Of a DNA stretch of 64,000 nucleotides, positions 24,701 through 33,524 are shown piece after piece; the first letter of the stretch is position 1, and the number at the start of each line of letters is the position of its first letter. Source of the stretch: Arthrobacter sp. SPG23 (GTDB lineage: Bacteria > Actinomycetota > Actinomycetes > Actinomycetales > Micrococcaceae); contig NZ_JYCN01000022.1 of the NCBI RefSeq assembly GCF_000876655.1, positions 248,001 through 312,000 of the forward strand. The letters are read 5' to 3'. Position numbers and translations under genes: made by a program. The notes beneath the pieces are model-generated. The model was not told where the DNA came from. It saw only the letters and a list, made by a program, of their open reading frames with translations, and searched no databases.

Positions 24701-25282
24701 AGTGAAGATATCCTTGTCGCTGGTCTTGTCGGCGGTGCGCTCGAAGTAGGCGCCCGGGGAACGGACCAGCTGGGAGACAACGACGCGCTCGGTGCCGTTG
24801 ACGACGAAGGTGCCCTTCTCGGTCATCAGCGGGAAGTCACCCATGAACACGGTCTGCTGCTTGATTTCGCCCGTGTTGTTGTTCATGAATTCGGCTTTAA
24901 CGTACAGCGGAGCGGAGTACGTAGCGTCCCGGTCCTTGCACTCGGCCATGGTGTATTTGGGATCAGCGAACTCCGGATCGGAGAAGCTCAGGGACATGGT
25001 GCCCTGGAAATCCTCGATCGGGGAGATCTCTTCGAAGATGTCAGACAGACCGGAGCTAGTGGCGACGCTGAGGTCGCCTTCTTCGACGGCCTTCGCAACG
25101 CGTGCCTGCCAGCGTTCGTTTCCGACCAGCCAGTCAAAGCTGTCCGTTTGCAGGGCAAGCAGATTCGGAACGTCAAGAGGTTCGTGAATCTTTGCGAATG
25201 AGAGCCGGCGAGTGGCACCATCGGTGCTGTCGGCATTGATAGCGGTAGCGTTGTTTACATTAGAGGTGCTCGAGGCGACCAA
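21767..25282 (-). CDS. rpoB: RNA polymerase beta subunit
   Basis: The beta subunit (1171 residues) forms the other half of the active-site cleft. The rifampicin region reads [14 protein letters not shown]...[13 protein letters not shown], with all main resistance positions (Asp, His, Ser) in wild-type form. [30 protein letters not shown] and [20 protein letters not shown] are diagnostic. I choose the TTG at 25282 (MVASSTSN): GGAAGGA lies 6 nt upstream of it. An upstream GTG (25297) would place the ribosome binding site inside the coding region. Confidence 0.97.
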   Translation of the reverse strand: MVASSTSNVNNATAINADSTDGATRRLSFAKIHEPLDVPNLLALQTDSFDWLVGNERWQARVAKAVEEGDLSVATSSGLSDIFEEISPIEDFQGTMSLSFSDPEFADPKYTMAECKDRDATYSAPLYVKAEFMNNNTGEIKQQTVFMGDFPLMTEKGTFVVNGTERVVVSQLVRSPGAYFERTADKTSDKDIFTAKIIPSRGAWFELEIDKRDQVGVRLDRKRKQSVTVLLKALGWTEGQILEEFGQYDSMRATLEKDATETREDALLDIYRKLRPGEPPTVEAAQSLLDNLYFNSKRYDLAKVGRYKINRKLGIDRSLGDKEASVLHVEDIVAMIKFLVALHAGEKTLMGKRDGQDHELRVEIDDIDHFGNRRIRAVGELIENQVRTGLSRMERVVRERMTTQDVEAITPQTLINIRPVVAAIKEFFGTSQLSQFMDQNNPLSGLTHKRRLSALGPGGLSRDRAGMEVRDVHPSHYGRMCPIETPEGPNIGLIGSLASYGRINPFGFIETPYRLVSEGVVSDEVQYLTADDEAEVLIAQANAPLDENKKFAEETVLVRARGGGGEPVLVPAADVEFMDVSPRQMVSVATALIPFLEHDDANRALMGANMQRQAVPLVRSEAPFVGTGMERAAAVDAGDVVIAKKAGVVTEVSAELVIMLNDDGTETNYRINKFARSNQGNCYNHRVLVSEGQRLEVGGIIADGPATDQGELALGKNLLVAFMSWEGHNFEDAIILSQRIVAEDVLSSIHIEEHEIDARDTKLGAEEITRDIPNVSEEVLAGLDERGIIHIGAEVEAGDILVGKVTPKGETELTPEERLLRAIFGEKSREVRDTSLKVPHGESGTVIGVRVFDRDNDDELPPGVNQLVRVYVAAKRKITDGDKLAGRHGNKGVISKILPIEDMPFLADGTPVDIVLNPLGVPGRMNVGQVLETHLGWVAKTGWKIEGEPEWVKQLPNLPRESGQTTVATPVFDGAREEEITGLLDSTNVTRDGDRLINSSGKTRLFDGRSGEPFPDPISVGYMYILKLHHLVDDKIHARSTGPYSMITQQPLGGKAQFGGQRFGEMEVWALEAYGAAYTLQELLTIKSDDIHGRVKVYEAIVKGENIPEPGVPESFKVLIKEMQSLCLNVEVLSTDGTTIEMRDSDDAVFTAAEELGIDLSRAEPSSVEEV

Positions 25283-25584
25283 GAGGGATCCTTCCACAGA
25301 CCTTCAGGCGTTTTCAGATCTCCCCCGTTGCAAGCCCTGCAGAATGACTCCGCAGCGCTACCAGTCCGGTTCCGCTATATGACCCGGGACCCAGGCTGCC
25401 CATGGTGTGACACGTCTTTGACGGCACGTTGATGGATCAGCTGCTAGGCAAAGCCCACCGCTATATGAAGGCTGAAGGTAAACAGGGAAGACGCAAATAT
25501 CTACGATACGGCAAAACGGCGCACGTGTCTACCCCACTTCCCCGGTTATTGCAAGCACTGTTGCCGGGGGCACCTAGTTGACTG
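25283..25584 (-). promoter_or_regulatory. rpoB upstream region with a repeated 11-mer
   Basis: About 300 bp without a gene. The sequence ccgctatatga occurs twice (25372-25382 and 25458-25468), reading TCATATAGCGG toward rpoB. Each copy contains a TATAGC -10-like hexamer. Two similar promoters or two binding sites for one regulator are possible. No clear -35 accompanies them. Confidence 0.4.
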
Positions 25585-26052
25585 CTACAGCGTCAGCGTG
25601 ACACCCGCAGCGGAGCACTCGTTCGCATTGGCGAACACCGCGTCACGCACAGCGTCCTTTGCGGCTTGGTCCGGCTGACCGTCCTTCTCGACAACGGCCG
25701 AGTGGCTGATGGTGAGGGCGCTCAGCGACGAAAACAGCCCCCGGAGGTTTCCCGTGTAGTCGTCCTTGGCTTTCCACGCCTTGGAGTAAATCGCTTCATA
25801 GGCGTCGGACGTAGGTTCGGCCGTCCTGTACTCCGCGAAGAGGGAGTTGAACTTCTCGCATGCTTCCTTCACGCCGGACGTTCCGGAAGCGGGCACGGAC
25901 CCAGAGGCCGACGGCGTCGCGCGGGACGGTGCGGAAGACGACGTGGCGGGGGCCGCCGTCGACGTGGTGCTGTCCGGCGCGGGAGTGGAAACGCTGCAGG
26001 CCGTGAGTCCGGCCAGGCCTGCGATGGCCGCGACTGCAAGTATCTTCTTCAT
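25585..26052 (-). CDS. Small secreted lipoprotein of unknown function
   Basis: 155 residues. A lipoprotein signal peptide (MKKILAVAAIAGLAGLTAC) ends in the lipobox LTAC with Cys19. A Ser/Thr/Ala/Pro-rich linker follows (residues ~22-60), then a mostly helical domain of about 95 residues with two cysteines (CEKFN and NECSAAG) that could form a disulphide. No enzymatic motif is recognisable. It is divergent from the thiolase gene. Probably anchored on the outer face of the membrane. Confidence 0.85.
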   Translation of the reverse strand: MKKILAVAAIAGLAGLTACSVSTPAPDSTTSTAAPATSSSAPSRATPSASGSVPASGTSGVKEACEKFNSLFAEYRTAEPTSDAYEAIYSKAWKAKDDYTGNLRGLFSSLSALTISHSAVVEKDGQPDQAAKDAVRDAVFANANECSAAGVTLTL

Positions 26053-26263
26053 CTAAGCTCCTGTTTCCCCACAACGTCTTCCCTGAACGGGCGTATCCGC
26101 CATCCACCCTACTCAGCCGGGTCCGGCGTCGCACATTCGCCGGATGGGCAGGCCTACCCATCCCGGCCGCGGAATGGACCCTGCCCCGGATGCGTTTGAA
26201 TGGATAGGTGATTCGGCTCACGATAGCCTTGGCCTACATCGTCACAGATCGGAAGAGAAAACC

Positions 26264-27463
26264 ATGAGCAACTCCGCAGACAACAATGATGTTGTCATCC
26301 TCGCTGCGGCCCGCACGCCGCAGGGCCGCCTCAATGGCCAGTTGGCCAGCTTCACGGCGGTGGAACTCGGGGCGCACGCCATCAAGGCCGCCCTGGCCGC
26401 GAGCGGCATCGGGGCTGACAAGGTGGATGCGGTCATCATGGGACAGGTGTTGCAGGCAGGAGCCGGCCAGAACCCGGCGCGGCAGAGCGCCATCGGAGCC
26501 GGCATCGGCTGGAACGTCCCCACCGTCACCATCAACAAGGTGTGCCTTTCCGGACTCACCGCAGTGATTGACGCCGCGCGCATGATCCGCAGCGGTGATG
26601 CCGCCGTCGTCGTCGCCGGCGGGCAGGAATCCATGAGCCGGGCACCGCACATCCTGCCGGGATCCCGGCAGGGCTGGACGTACGGGACCATCCAGGCGCT
26701 CGATGTGGCTGCGCACGACGGACTGACGGACGCCTTCGACGGACAGTCCATGGGGCTGTCCACGGAAAGCAAGAACCTGGTCCTCGGAATCGACCGGGCA
26801 TCGCAGGACAACGTGGCCGCGCAGTCGCACCAGCGAGCCGCCCTGGCTGCGAAGAACGGCCTTTTCGACGACGAGATCGCCCCGATCAGCGTCAAGCAGC
26901 GCAAGGGAGACCCCGTAGTGGTGGACACCGACGAGGGTGTCCGCCCGAACACGACGGTCGAATCGCTGGCCGGGCTTCGGGCCGCATTTGTCAGCGACGG
27001 CACCATCACCGCCGGAAACTCCTCTCCCCTGTCCGACGGCGCCGCCGCCCTGGTGCTGACCACCCGGAAATTCGCGGAAGACAACGGCCTGGACTACCTC
27101 GCAGTGGTGGGCAAACCGGGCCAGGTGGCAGGCCCGGACAATTCGCTGCACTCGCAGCCCTCGAATGCGATCAAGAACGCCCTTGACCGTGCCGGCTGGA
27201 CCACCGGGGACCTCGACTTTATCGAGATCAACGAGGCCTTCGGTTCGGTTGCCGTCCAGTCGCTGAAGGACCTCAAGTACCCGCTGGACAAGTGCAACAT
27301 CCATGGCGGGGCCATCGCCCTGGGGCACCCGATCGGAGCGTCGGGCGCCCGGCTGGCCGGACATGCCGCTCACGAACTGAAACGCCGCGGCACCGGTAAA
27401 GCGGCTGTTTCCCTGTGCGGCGGTGGCGGCCAGGGCGAAGCCCTCCTCCTCTACCGGGACTGA
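26264..27463 (+). CDS. Acetyl-CoA C-acetyltransferase (thiolase)
   Basis: Catalyses reversible condensation of two acetyl-CoA, or thiolysis of acetoacetyl-CoA. It has 399 residues, normal. The acyl-accepting cysteine lies in INKVCLSGLTAVI (about residue 93), the active-site INEAFGSVAV block is near residue 327, the catalytic histidine is in GGAIALGHPIGASGAR, and the second cysteine is in SLCGGGGQGEALL. The start at 26264 follows GGAAGAG, and upstream sequence has no family match. The ybaK-type gene begins 5 nt after its stop, suggesting co-transcription. Confidence 0.94.
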   Translation: MSNSADNNDVVILAAARTPQGRLNGQLASFTAVELGAHAIKAALAASGIGADKVDAVIMGQVLQAGAGQNPARQSAIGAGIGWNVPTVTINKVCLSGLTAVIDAARMIRSGDAAVVVAGGQESMSRAPHILPGSRQGWTYGTIQALDVAAHDGLTDAFDGQSMGLSTESKNLVLGIDRASQDNVAAQSHQRAALAAKNGLFDDEIAPISVKQRKGDPVVVDTDEGVRPNTTVESLAGLRAAFVSDGTITAGNSSPLSDGAAALVLTTRKFAEDNGLDYLAVVGKPGQVAGPDNSLHSQPSNAIKNALDRAGWTTGDLDFIEINEAFGSVAVQSLKDLKYPLDKCNIHGGAIALGHPIGASGARLAGHAAHELKRRGTGKAAVSLCGGGGQGEALLLYRD

Positions 27464-27468
27464 CGGCA

Positions 27469-27993
27469 GTGGCTGACACCGCTGGCGCTACTGACAACGC
27501 AAGCGACGGGGCCAGCGGCGGCGGCGGCACCGGCAGGGAGCGGTTCCTTGCCGATGCTGCCGCCCGCGGGCTGGAAGTCCAACTCGTGGAGCGGCTCGCT
27601 GCGAACAGCCTCGAAGAGGCCGCCCGGATCCTGGGCATCCAGCCGTCGGACATCGTGAAGTCCCTCGTGGTCAAGCACAAGGACGGCAGCTTCCTGTTCG
27701 CCCTGGTGCCGGGTGACCGCCAGATCTCCTGGCCGAAACTCCGCAGCCTGCTGGGTGTCAACAGGCTCTCGCTGCCGCCTGCCGACGTCGCACTGGAGGC
27801 CACCGGCTACGAGCGCGGAACCATCACTCCCCTGGGCAGCACCACTCCGTGGCCGGTCTACGCGGACGCGGCCATCACCGGCCGGCGGATTTCCATGGGG
27901 GCCGGGCAGCACGGCTACAGTGCGTTCGTCGATGCCGATGCCCTGACCACCGCGCTGGACGCCGTGGTCGCGGACATCAGCGACGCCGTCTAG
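27469..27993 (+). CDS. ybaK: YbaK/EbsC-type aminoacyl-tRNA deacylase
   Basis: 174 residues if begun at the GTG 5 nt after the thiolase stop. The YbaK fold hydrolyses mischarged Cys-tRNA(Pro) or related substrates in trans. Visible: IVKSLVVKHKDGSFLFALVPGDRQ with the conserved Lys, the segment TGYERGTITPLGSTTPWPVY and GRRISMGAGQHGYSAFVDADAL. A Gly/Ala-rich N-terminal ~20 residues may be unstructured. It is probably translated from the thiolase transcript. Which tRNA is edited is unknown. Confidence 0.88.
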   Translation: MADTAGATDNASDGASGGGGTGRERFLADAAARGLEVQLVERLAANSLEEAARILGIQPSDIVKSLVVKHKDGSFLFALVPGDRQISWPKLRSLLGVNRLSLPPADVALEATGYERGTITPLGSTTPWPVYADAAITGRRISMGAGQHGYSAFVDADALTTALDAVVADISDAV

Positions 27994-27996
27994 TTC

Positions 27997-28033
27997 CCGG
28001 CGCCGCCAGCCCGGCGTTCCCGGCGGCGCCCGG
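27997..28033. terminator. Hairpin between convergent genes
   Basis: A GC-only stem (ccggcgccgcc with ggcggcgcccgg, one bulge) lies 3 nt after the ybaK stop and ahead of the converging nucleotidase gene. It could act on transcripts from both sides. There is no strong T-tract. Confidence 0.5.
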
Positions 28034-28069
28034 AAAGGAACGCGGTAGGGAACGCCGGGATGGATCCGC

Positions 28070-29911
28070 CTAGGGTGTGACCGACAGGGGCTGGCCGTTG
28101 ACCACCAGCCGCCAGTCATTCCGGCTGAACAGGGCCGCATCAAGGGTTCCGTTGTCCACCACGTGGTCAATGATCCGCTGCCGGATCTCCTGCTGGCTGT
28201 TGGACAGCACCGGAGCGGTTTTGACCGCCGGGAAGTTGCCGCCGCCGCTCTGGCGGTAGTTGTTGATGGCCATCGCAAATTCCTGGTCCGCGGGCAGCGC
28301 CTCTCCCCCGTAGCTGAGTCCGACGATGCGCTCGCCCACAGGACGGGCCAGGTCGATGTCATAGGTCAGCGGCGCGTCAAGGCCGTAGACGACGTCGTAG
28401 TTGTAGTCCGGGGTGCCGTTCGGAGCCATCGCAGTGACGGCGTTGGTCACGTCGGCCGCGCGGGCGGTAGCAGAACCGACCGGCTTGAAGTACTGCGCCG
28501 ACCATTCGAGGTAGGCCTTCACTTGCGCGCCCGTGACCTTGATGGACAGCAGCGTGTTGTCGAAAATGTACAGCCCCGCGACATCCCGGATGGTCAGCGG
28601 CCCGGCTTTGACATCAACGGCCCGGGAGAACGCCGCGGCAATGGACAGCACCGGCAGCCCCGCGGCAGGACCTTTGGCCAGTTCGGCCTTGATGGTGCTC
28701 GCCTGGACATAATTGATGGCGTCGATAGCCGCCGAATCCTCCCAGCAGGCGGTGGCAGTGCTGAGCGGGGCCGTGGAAGTCCCTATTACCTCGTTCACGT
28801 AGGACACCGTGGCGTCGTGCCCGGCCTGGACGGCGCGGACGACGGCGGGATCCGGCTTAGCGGTCTTGGCGTCCAGCAGGTGGGAAGACGCCGAAGTGAC
28901 GCTCCACTGCCCCTTCTCCTTGGTGAGGTGCAGGTCCATGACCGCGACCCGCATGCCCCACTTCAATGGCTCGGTCAGCAGGACCTGCTTCCCGGTGGCG
29001 GTGTTCTCGACAAAACGTTCCGGGATCTCCACGTGGGCGTGGCCCACCAGGATGGCGTCGATCCCCGGAACTTCCGCGGCCAGCAAGGAGGAGGCGTTTT
29101 CCGGGTACGGGAGCGCATCCCCGTAGGAGGACCCCGGCGTCGCGCCCGAATGGCTGGAGACGATTACGACGTCGGCTCCGGCGGCCTTCATTTGCGGGAT
29201 GACAGTCCTGGCTTCCTCGACGATTCCGTTGAAGTCCAATTTTCCCTGGACGTTGTCGCGGTCCCACAGGGCGCAACCGGGAGTCACGAAGCCGACCAGG
29301 CCCACTGTCAGCCAGCCGTTGTCCGTCTTCACACGCTTGAGGACATACGGCGTGAAGGCCCGCTCACCCGTCACGGCGTTGTGGACGTTGGCGCCGAGAA
29401 GCGGGAAGTCCAGCTGCTTTTCCCAGGTGCGAAGGAGCGGTATGCCGTAGTTGAATTCGTGGTTGCCTAGCCCCACCGCGTCGTAGCCCACGGCGTTCAT
29501 GGCCAGGGCCATGGGATGTTTGACCGACTCGGAGATGGGGCGGATCTTGGCGAAGTAGTAAGCCAGCGGCGTGCCCTGGATGGTGTCGCCGGCGTCGATG
29601 GTGATGGTACTGTCGGCGCCCCGTTCCTCCCGCATGGCCTTGATCAGGGTGGACGCCTGGGCGATGCCGATCTTGTTGCCGGCCGCGTCCGCGTAGGCGG
29701 TGTCCTTGAAGTAGTCCCAGTTGAAGACGTTGTTGTGCAGGTCGGTAGTGCCGAGCACCGTGAGGGTGAACTCTTTCCTGCCTCCGGACTGCAGCGCCGG
29801 GCCGGCCTGCGCGGCGGAGGCTCCGGCCAGCGTGGCGGCGGCGGCGGTCCCCCCGACGAGGGCGGCGGTGAGCATGGCGCGGCGGGAGGGCGAAGAGATC
29901 GGATCGGTCAT
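28070..29911 (-). CDS. Tat-exported 2',3'-cyclic-nucleotide phosphodiesterase / 5'-nucleotidase (CpdB-like)
   Basis: 613 residues. The twin-arginine signal SRRAMLTAALVGG precedes a hydrophobic stretch and AQAGPA cleavage region, so the enzyme is exported folded with its metals. The metallophosphatase domain has TTDLHNN, DAGDTIQGTPLAYY, GNHEFNYG and, near residue 255, SSHSGATPG. The C-terminal nucleotidase domain ends with AMAINNYRQSGGGNFPAV, the CpdB/5'-nucleotidase substrate clamp. Function: phosphate and nucleoside scavenging outside the membrane. CpdB-like is favoured over plain UshA-like by the NWDYFKDTAY segment. Single gene, convergent to ybaK. Confidence 0.88.
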   Translation of the reverse strand: MTDPISSPSRRAMLTAALVGGTAAAATLAGASAAQAGPALQSGGRKEFTLTVLGTTDLHNNVFNWDYFKDTAYADAAGNKIGIAQASTLIKAMREERGADSTITIDAGDTIQGTPLAYYFAKIRPISESVKHPMALAMNAVGYDAVGLGNHEFNYGIPLLRTWEKQLDFPLLGANVHNAVTGERAFTPYVLKRVKTDNGWLTVGLVGFVTPGCALWDRDNVQGKLDFNGIVEEARTVIPQMKAAGADVVIVSSHSGATPGSSYGDALPYPENASSLLAAEVPGIDAILVGHAHVEIPERFVENTATGKQVLLTEPLKWGMRVAVMDLHLTKEKGQWSVTSASSHLLDAKTAKPDPAVVRAVQAGHDATVSYVNEVIGTSTAPLSTATACWEDSAAIDAINYVQASTIKAELAKGPAAGLPVLSIAAAFSRAVDVKAGPLTIRDVAGLYIFDNTLLSIKVTGAQVKAYLEWSAQYFKPVGSATARAADVTNAVTAMAPNGTPDYNYDVVYGLDAPLTYDIDLARPVGERIVGLSYGGEALPADQEFAMAINNYRQSGGGNFPAVKTAPVLSNSQQEIRQRIIDHVVDNGTLDAALFSRNDWRLVVNGQPLSVTP

Positions 29912-30042
29912 CGTATGAGCTCCTTGACGTTGGGGCCGGTAGGCACAAAGCCAAAGTCTAGGGCTGCAGGAAGAGCATGAAAAGGAGAGTCCACAATCTT
30001 TTCCGGAACGTCACCTGTTATTTGGTGCGGGTCCGGAATGCA

Positions 30043-30076
30043 GGAAACCCCGCCCACCGGAGTGGACGGGGTTTCC
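30043..30076 (-). terminator. Terminator after rplL
   Basis: Stem ggaaaccccg(c)ccac with gtgg(a)cggggtttcc, loop cgga, lies 42 nt after the rplL stop. A strong GC stem with A/T closing pairs fits an intrinsic terminator, though the following T-tract is short. Confidence 0.8.
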
Positions 30077-30118
30077 CGGAGCCAAAAGGAAAGCTGAAGC
30101 CTTCCGAAGCTCGAAACG

Positions 30119-30493
30119 TTACTTGAGGGTAACGGTGGCGCCGGCAGCCTCGAGCTGCTCCTTTGCCTTTTCGGCAGCTTCCTTGGTTGCACCTTCGAGG
30201 ACAGCCTTCGGAGCGCTGTCAACCAGGTCCTTGGCTTCCTTGAGGCCCAGGGAAGTGATGGCGCGAACTTCCTTGATCACTGCGATCTTCTTGTCGCCAG
30301 CAGCTTCGAGGACGACGTCGAAGTCGGTCTTCTCTTCAGCTTCTTCAGCAGCACCGGCAGCGGGGCCGGCAACAGCAACAGCAGCTGCAGTAACTTCGAA
30401 GGTCTCTTCGAAGAGCTTGACGAACTCGGAGAGCTCGATGATGGTCAGTTCCTTGAAAGCTTCAATGAGCTCTTCGTTGGTGAGCTTCGCCAT
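30119..30493 (-). CDS. rplL: 50S ribosomal protein L7/L12
   Basis: L7/L12 (124 residues, normal) forms the flexible stalk that recruits EF-Tu and EF-G. The N-terminal dimerisation helices ([20 protein letters not shown]), an Ala-rich hinge and the C-terminal domain ([35 protein letters not shown]) are all visible. It follows rplJ after 78 nt and is followed by a terminator. Confidence 0.99.
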   Translation of the reverse strand: MAKLTNEELIEAFKELTIIELSEFVKLFEETFEVTAAAVAVAGPAAGAAEEAEEKTDFDVVLEAAGDKKIAVIKEVRAITSLGLKEAKDLVDSAPKAVLEGATKEAAEKAKEQLEAAGATVTLK

Positions 30494-30571
30494 GGTGTGG
30501 CGTCCTTCCTATAGGTGGTGCTTGGCGGCCTGGGCCGTTGCCTTCACACCGGAGTCTGGTCTGAAAGAGAG

Positions 30572-31162
30572 TTAGTTCTCTTCGGTGGCTGCGGCTTCGG
30601 CCGGAGCTTCGGTCTCTGCTGCTTCTGCGGCCGGGGCTTCTTCAGCGGCGGGCGCTTCGGCAGCTGCCGGTGCACCGTTCTCTTCTTCAAGCTTGAGGCG
30701 CAGGGCGTCGATGATGCGTGCAGCAGCGGCAGCAGGAGCCTTGAGGATGCCTGCAACCTTGGCGAGCTGCAGCTCGCGGGACTCGAGTGCTGCCAGGGCA
30801 GCAACTTCGCTGGCGTTCAGTGCCTTGCCCTCGAAGTAACCGGTCTTGATAACCAGCTGCTTGTTGGTCTTGGCAAAATCCGTCAGGCTCTTGGCAGCTG
30901 CAACTGCGTCACCCTTGATGAACGCGATTGCAGTGGGGCCGGCGAGCTGGCCGTCGAATGCTTCGACACCAGCTTCCTTGGCTGCAATTGCGGTCAGGGT
31001 GTTCTTGACGACCGCGAACTTGGTGTCCTGGCCGAGAGAAACACGCAGCTGCTTGAGCTGTGCAACGGTGAGCCCACGGTATTCGGTCAGGACAGCGGCG
31101 TTCGATTCCTTGAAATCGTTAGTGATCTCAGCTACTGCTGAAACCTTGGTAGGCGTTGCCAT
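30572..31162 (-). CDS. rplJ: 50S ribosomal protein L10
   Basis: L10 anchors the L7/L12 stalk and autoregulates its operon through the leader RNA. Core signatures: NAAVLTEYRGLTVAQLKQLR, KNTLTAIAAKEAG and GPTAIAFIKGD. It has 196 residues against ~170 usually. The excess is a C-terminal Ala/Glu/Pro-rich tail after the L12-binding helix. A GGAAGGAGG ribosome binding site precedes the ATG. Confidence 0.98.
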   Translation of the reverse strand: MATPTKVSAVAEITNDFKESNAAVLTEYRGLTVAQLKQLRVSLGQDTKFAVVKNTLTAIAAKEAGVEAFDGQLAGPTAIAFIKGDAVAAAKSLTDFAKTNKQLVIKTGYFEGKALNASEVAALAALESRELQLAKVAGILKAPAAAAARIIDALRLKLEEENGAPAAAEAPAAEEAPAAEAAETEAPAEAAATEEN

Positions 31163-31221
31163 AACCCTCCTTCCGGGGATAGTGCCGGTGTTCCGGGTCC
31201 CCGCTCAGGTGAGCTAAAACT

Positions 31222-31415
31222 AAAAACGCCCCGGGCAGATGCACGGGGCTTGGCTCGACACAGTCCATGACTGCGGAGCTTTACTTCGTTCACCTGCGCT
31301 GGCCGCCCTATGTTCAGGGTCCTTCGTCCGGAAATCCACTGGCTCTCCCGCACACAACTGCAGAATTGAGCAATGCCCAGGAGAGTGGATTTCCAACAAC
31401 CGACGGTCTTTGGTA
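31222..31415 (-). ncRNA. L10 leader (rplJL autoregulatory leader RNA) with attenuator
   Basis: The minus-strand leader begins CTACCAAAGACCGTCGG (31415-31399), has an 11-bp helix ggaaatccact/agtggatttcc, then the block CGCAGGTGAACGAAG(TAAAGCTCCGC), which matches the conserved L10-leader motif as I remember it. It ends in a terminator stem (gccccg/cggggc, 31228-31249) followed by GTTTTTAGTTTT. In this family L10(L12)4 binding to the leader represses rplJ-rplL. A covariance-model search would confirm the assignment. Confidence 0.8.
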
Positions 31416-31420
31416 GTTCA

Positions 31421-31450
31421 AGCTTACGGGCAAGGCCGCCCGGACTCCAA
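31421..31450 (-). promoter_or_regulatory. Promoter of the rplJ-rplL operon
   Basis: On the minus strand TTGGAG (31450-31445) and TAAGCT (31426-31421) are separated by 18 bp. Transcription would start about 7 nt further on, just at the first conserved leader bases, which supports the assignment. Confidence 0.65.
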
Positions 31451-31461
31451 ATCGGGGCCGT

Positions 31462-32586
31462 TCAGCTGCTGCTCGGGCCCAGGTCAGGCAGGTCCTTCTG
31501 CCAGATCCCCGTGACTCCCGCGGTGGTGAACCCCAGCTGCTGGTTGACCTTGAGCAGGTATCTGTTTTCCGGAGCATTCCAGGTGTAGATGACCCTGGCG
31601 TCGGGGAACTGCTCGGTCAGGCGGACCATGTTGGCCACCTTGATCAGGAGGCCCAGCTTGTTGCCCCGGTGTTCCTGCATCACCACCGTGTCATCCTGGA
31701 ACACTACGTCCTGCCGCTGGGACAGGACGCTGATGGTGGTCAGCCCTACCAGCATGCCGGTGGCGATATGTTCGACGGCGGTGACCACCGTCCGCCGTCC
31801 CTGCGCGATGGTGGCCTCTTCCGCCTTCCTGATCATGGCGCCGTCGAACACCATCTGCTCTTCGGTCCTTGCGGTCGGTTCGGTGTCCTCACCGGCCTGG
31901 TTTTCCAGGGCTGCTACGGCGTCGAGCCAGATGTCGGGGCACCTGTCCGTCCAGTGATGCAGGCGGTAGCGGCCCGCATTGGCCTGCTCCGCCTCGTCCG
32001 ACAGCTCAGCGACCAGCTTGGTGTCCAAAGGGAGCAGGCAGGAGCTGAACTGCTCGATGTGCTGCAGGGTGTAGCCCGTCTTCCGGGCGAACTCCACTTC
32101 CCGGCTTCCCATCGGAACAAAACCCAGCCCGGAGCCGGGGACCAGCTGGTCGTCCATGGAGCTGCTCAATGAAACGCCGGGATGGTTGGTATCGATCAGG
32201 ATCAGGGTCCGGCCTTCGGCGCGTGCAAACTGCTCTGCCGCTTCCAGTAGCTGGCGCCCCACCCCTTGGCGCTGGAATTCCGGCAGGATGTCCAGCGTGA
32301 ACTCCGCGAGGTCGAGGTTATCGGCCAACGGCAGGGCGATATCCACCGTCCCCACAATTTCGCCGTCCACCCTTGCCACCAGGATGACCTGGCGTTCGTA
32401 GGGATCGGCAAGTTCGAGGAGTTTTTCCAGCGGCGTGTACGCGAGATCGTCACTCCCCCACGTTTGCATCCGCACCTTCCGGCCGACTTCGACGGCGGCC
32501 AGGAAATCGGCGCTGTCGGGACCGTCGAGGGAATCGGGAATCCAGAGCTGTTCGATCCGTACGTCTTTAACCATAGAGGGCGTCAT
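31462..32586 (-). CDS. Two-domain GNAT acetyltransferase
   Basis: 374 residues with two GNAT modules. The N-terminal module contains the acetyl-CoA loop FQRQGVGRQLLEAAEQFAR (about residue 110). The C-terminal module has HRGNKLGLLIKVANM and TWNAPENRYLLKVNQQLGF. The substrate is unknown. Start: ATG at 32586 overlaps the stop of an upstream paralogue remnant as ATGA, implying a once-coupled gene pair; ATG at 32574 is an alternative. The gene is inserted between rplA and the rplJ-rplL unit, which are usually adjacent. Confidence 0.85.
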   Translation of the reverse strand: MTPSMVKDVRIEQLWIPDSLDGPDSADFLAAVEVGRKVRMQTWGSDDLAYTPLEKLLELADPYERQVILVARVDGEIVGTVDIALPLADNLDLAEFTLDILPEFQRQGVGRQLLEAAEQFARAEGRTLILIDTNHPGVSLSSSMDDQLVPGSGLGFVPMGSREVEFARKTGYTLQHIEQFSSCLLPLDTKLVAELSDEAEQANAGRYRLHHWTDRCPDIWLDAVAALENQAGEDTEPTARTEEQMVFDGAMIRKAEEATIAQGRRTVVTAVEHIATGMLVGLTTISVLSQRQDVVFQDDTVVMQEHRGNKLGLLIKVANMVRLTEQFPDARVIYTWNAPENRYLLKVNQQLGFTTAGVTGIWQKDLPDLGPSSS

Positions 32587-32741
32587 TCCAGTCGTTTCTG
32601 CCACTCACCTTCAAAGCCGGCGGGCTTGAATCCAAGCGAAATATTAATCGCCAGCATATGCCGGATTTCGCTGGCGTTCCATGTAATGGCCGACTCCGGT
32701 CATAGCTTCTTCTGCCATTCGCCGTCGTACCCCGCGGGCCG
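32583..32741 (-). pseudogene. Two tandem C-terminal remnants of GNAT paralogues
   Basis: In one frame the minus strand reads RPAGYDGEWQKKL-stop (32741-32700), immediately followed by about 38 codons that contain ITWNASEIRHMLAIN and SLGFKPAGFEGEWQKRLE-stop (to 32583). Both match the end of the intact downstream GNAT protein (TWNAPENRYLLKVNQQLGF...GIWQKDL). No upstream GNAT sequence remains. This looks like a former tandem array in which two copies were deleted down to their 3' ends. Confidence 0.8.
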
Positions 32742-32764
32742 GCAAATAAAAGGGCGCGGACGCA

Positions 32765-32798
32765 GAAAGACCGCCCCGCAACTGCGGGACGGTCTTTC
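32765..32798 (-). terminator. Terminator after rplA
   Basis: A long stem (gaaagaccgccccgca with tgcgggacggtctttc, one mismatch, very small loop) begins 19 nt after the rplA stop. It reads through A/T-closed ends on both strands, consistent with an intrinsic terminator. Confidence 0.85.
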
Positions 32799-32816
32799 AT
32801 GCCGAACTAATGAGGA

Positions 32817-33524
32817 TTAGACCTCGGTCAGGACCTTGGTGACGTTGGGGTCAACAGAGATGCCCGGGCCGAAGGTGGTAGCCACGGTGGCCTTCTGGAT
32901 GTAGCGGCCCTTGGAAGCGGACGGCTTCAGGCGAAGGACCTCTTCCAGTGCTGCTGCGTAGTTCTCGGCCAGCTTGATGGCGTCGAACGAAACCTTGCCG
33001 ATGATGAAGTGCAGGTTGGAGTGCTTGTCGACGCGGAAGTCGATCTTGCCACCCTTGATGTCGTTGACAGCCTTGGTGACGTCGGGGGTCACGGTGCCGG
33101 TCTTCGGGTTCGGCATCAGGTTACGCGGGCCCAGGACCTTACCGAGGCGGCCAACCTTGCCCATGAGGTCAGGGGTGGCGACGGCGGCATCGAAGTCGGT
33201 CCAGCCGGCTGCGATCTTTTCGATCAGGTCGTCGGAACCAACGAAGTCGGCGCCGGCAGCGATTGCTGCTTCTGCCTTGTCGCCCGTTGCGAAGACGAGG
33301 ACGCGGGCAACCTTACCGGTGCCGTGCGGCAGGTTAACGGTGCCGCGGACCATCTGGTCAGCCTTACGCGGGTCTACACCCAGGCGGAAAGCGACCTCAA
33401 CGGTGGCGTCGAACTTGGACGGGTTGGTGTCCTTGGCCAGCGTCACTGCCTCGAACGGCGCGTAGAACTTCTCCGCGTCGATCTTGGCGGCGGCTGCCTC
33501 ATATGCTTTGCTGCGCTTTGCCAT
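32817..33524 (-). CDS. rplA: 50S ribosomal protein L1
   Basis: L1 (235 residues) forms the mobile stalk at the E site and often represses its own operon. Start [11 protein letters not shown] at 33524 with AAGGAG upstream; the frame is open further but without family similarity. Signatures: [40 protein letters not shown] and [18 protein letters not shown] 221-bp gap follows rplK, in which I see no gene. Confidence 0.98.
   Translation of the reverse strand: MAKRSKAYEAAAAKIDAEKFYAPFEAVTLAKDTNPSKFDATVEVAFRLGVDPRKADQMVRGTVNLPHGTGKVARVLVFATGDKAEAAIAAGADFVGSDDLIEKIAAGWTDFDAAVATPDLMGKVGRLGKVLGPRNLMPNPKTGTVTPDVTKAVNDIKGGKIDFRVDKHSNLHFIIGKVSFDAIKLAENYAAALEEVLRLKPSASKGRYIQKATVATTFGPGISVDPNVTKVLTEV

Noticed and set aside
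28142-29470. Long plus-strand frame opposite the CpdB-like gene
   Set aside because: Antisense shadow; the minus-strand protein has a Tat signal and all catalytic motifs.
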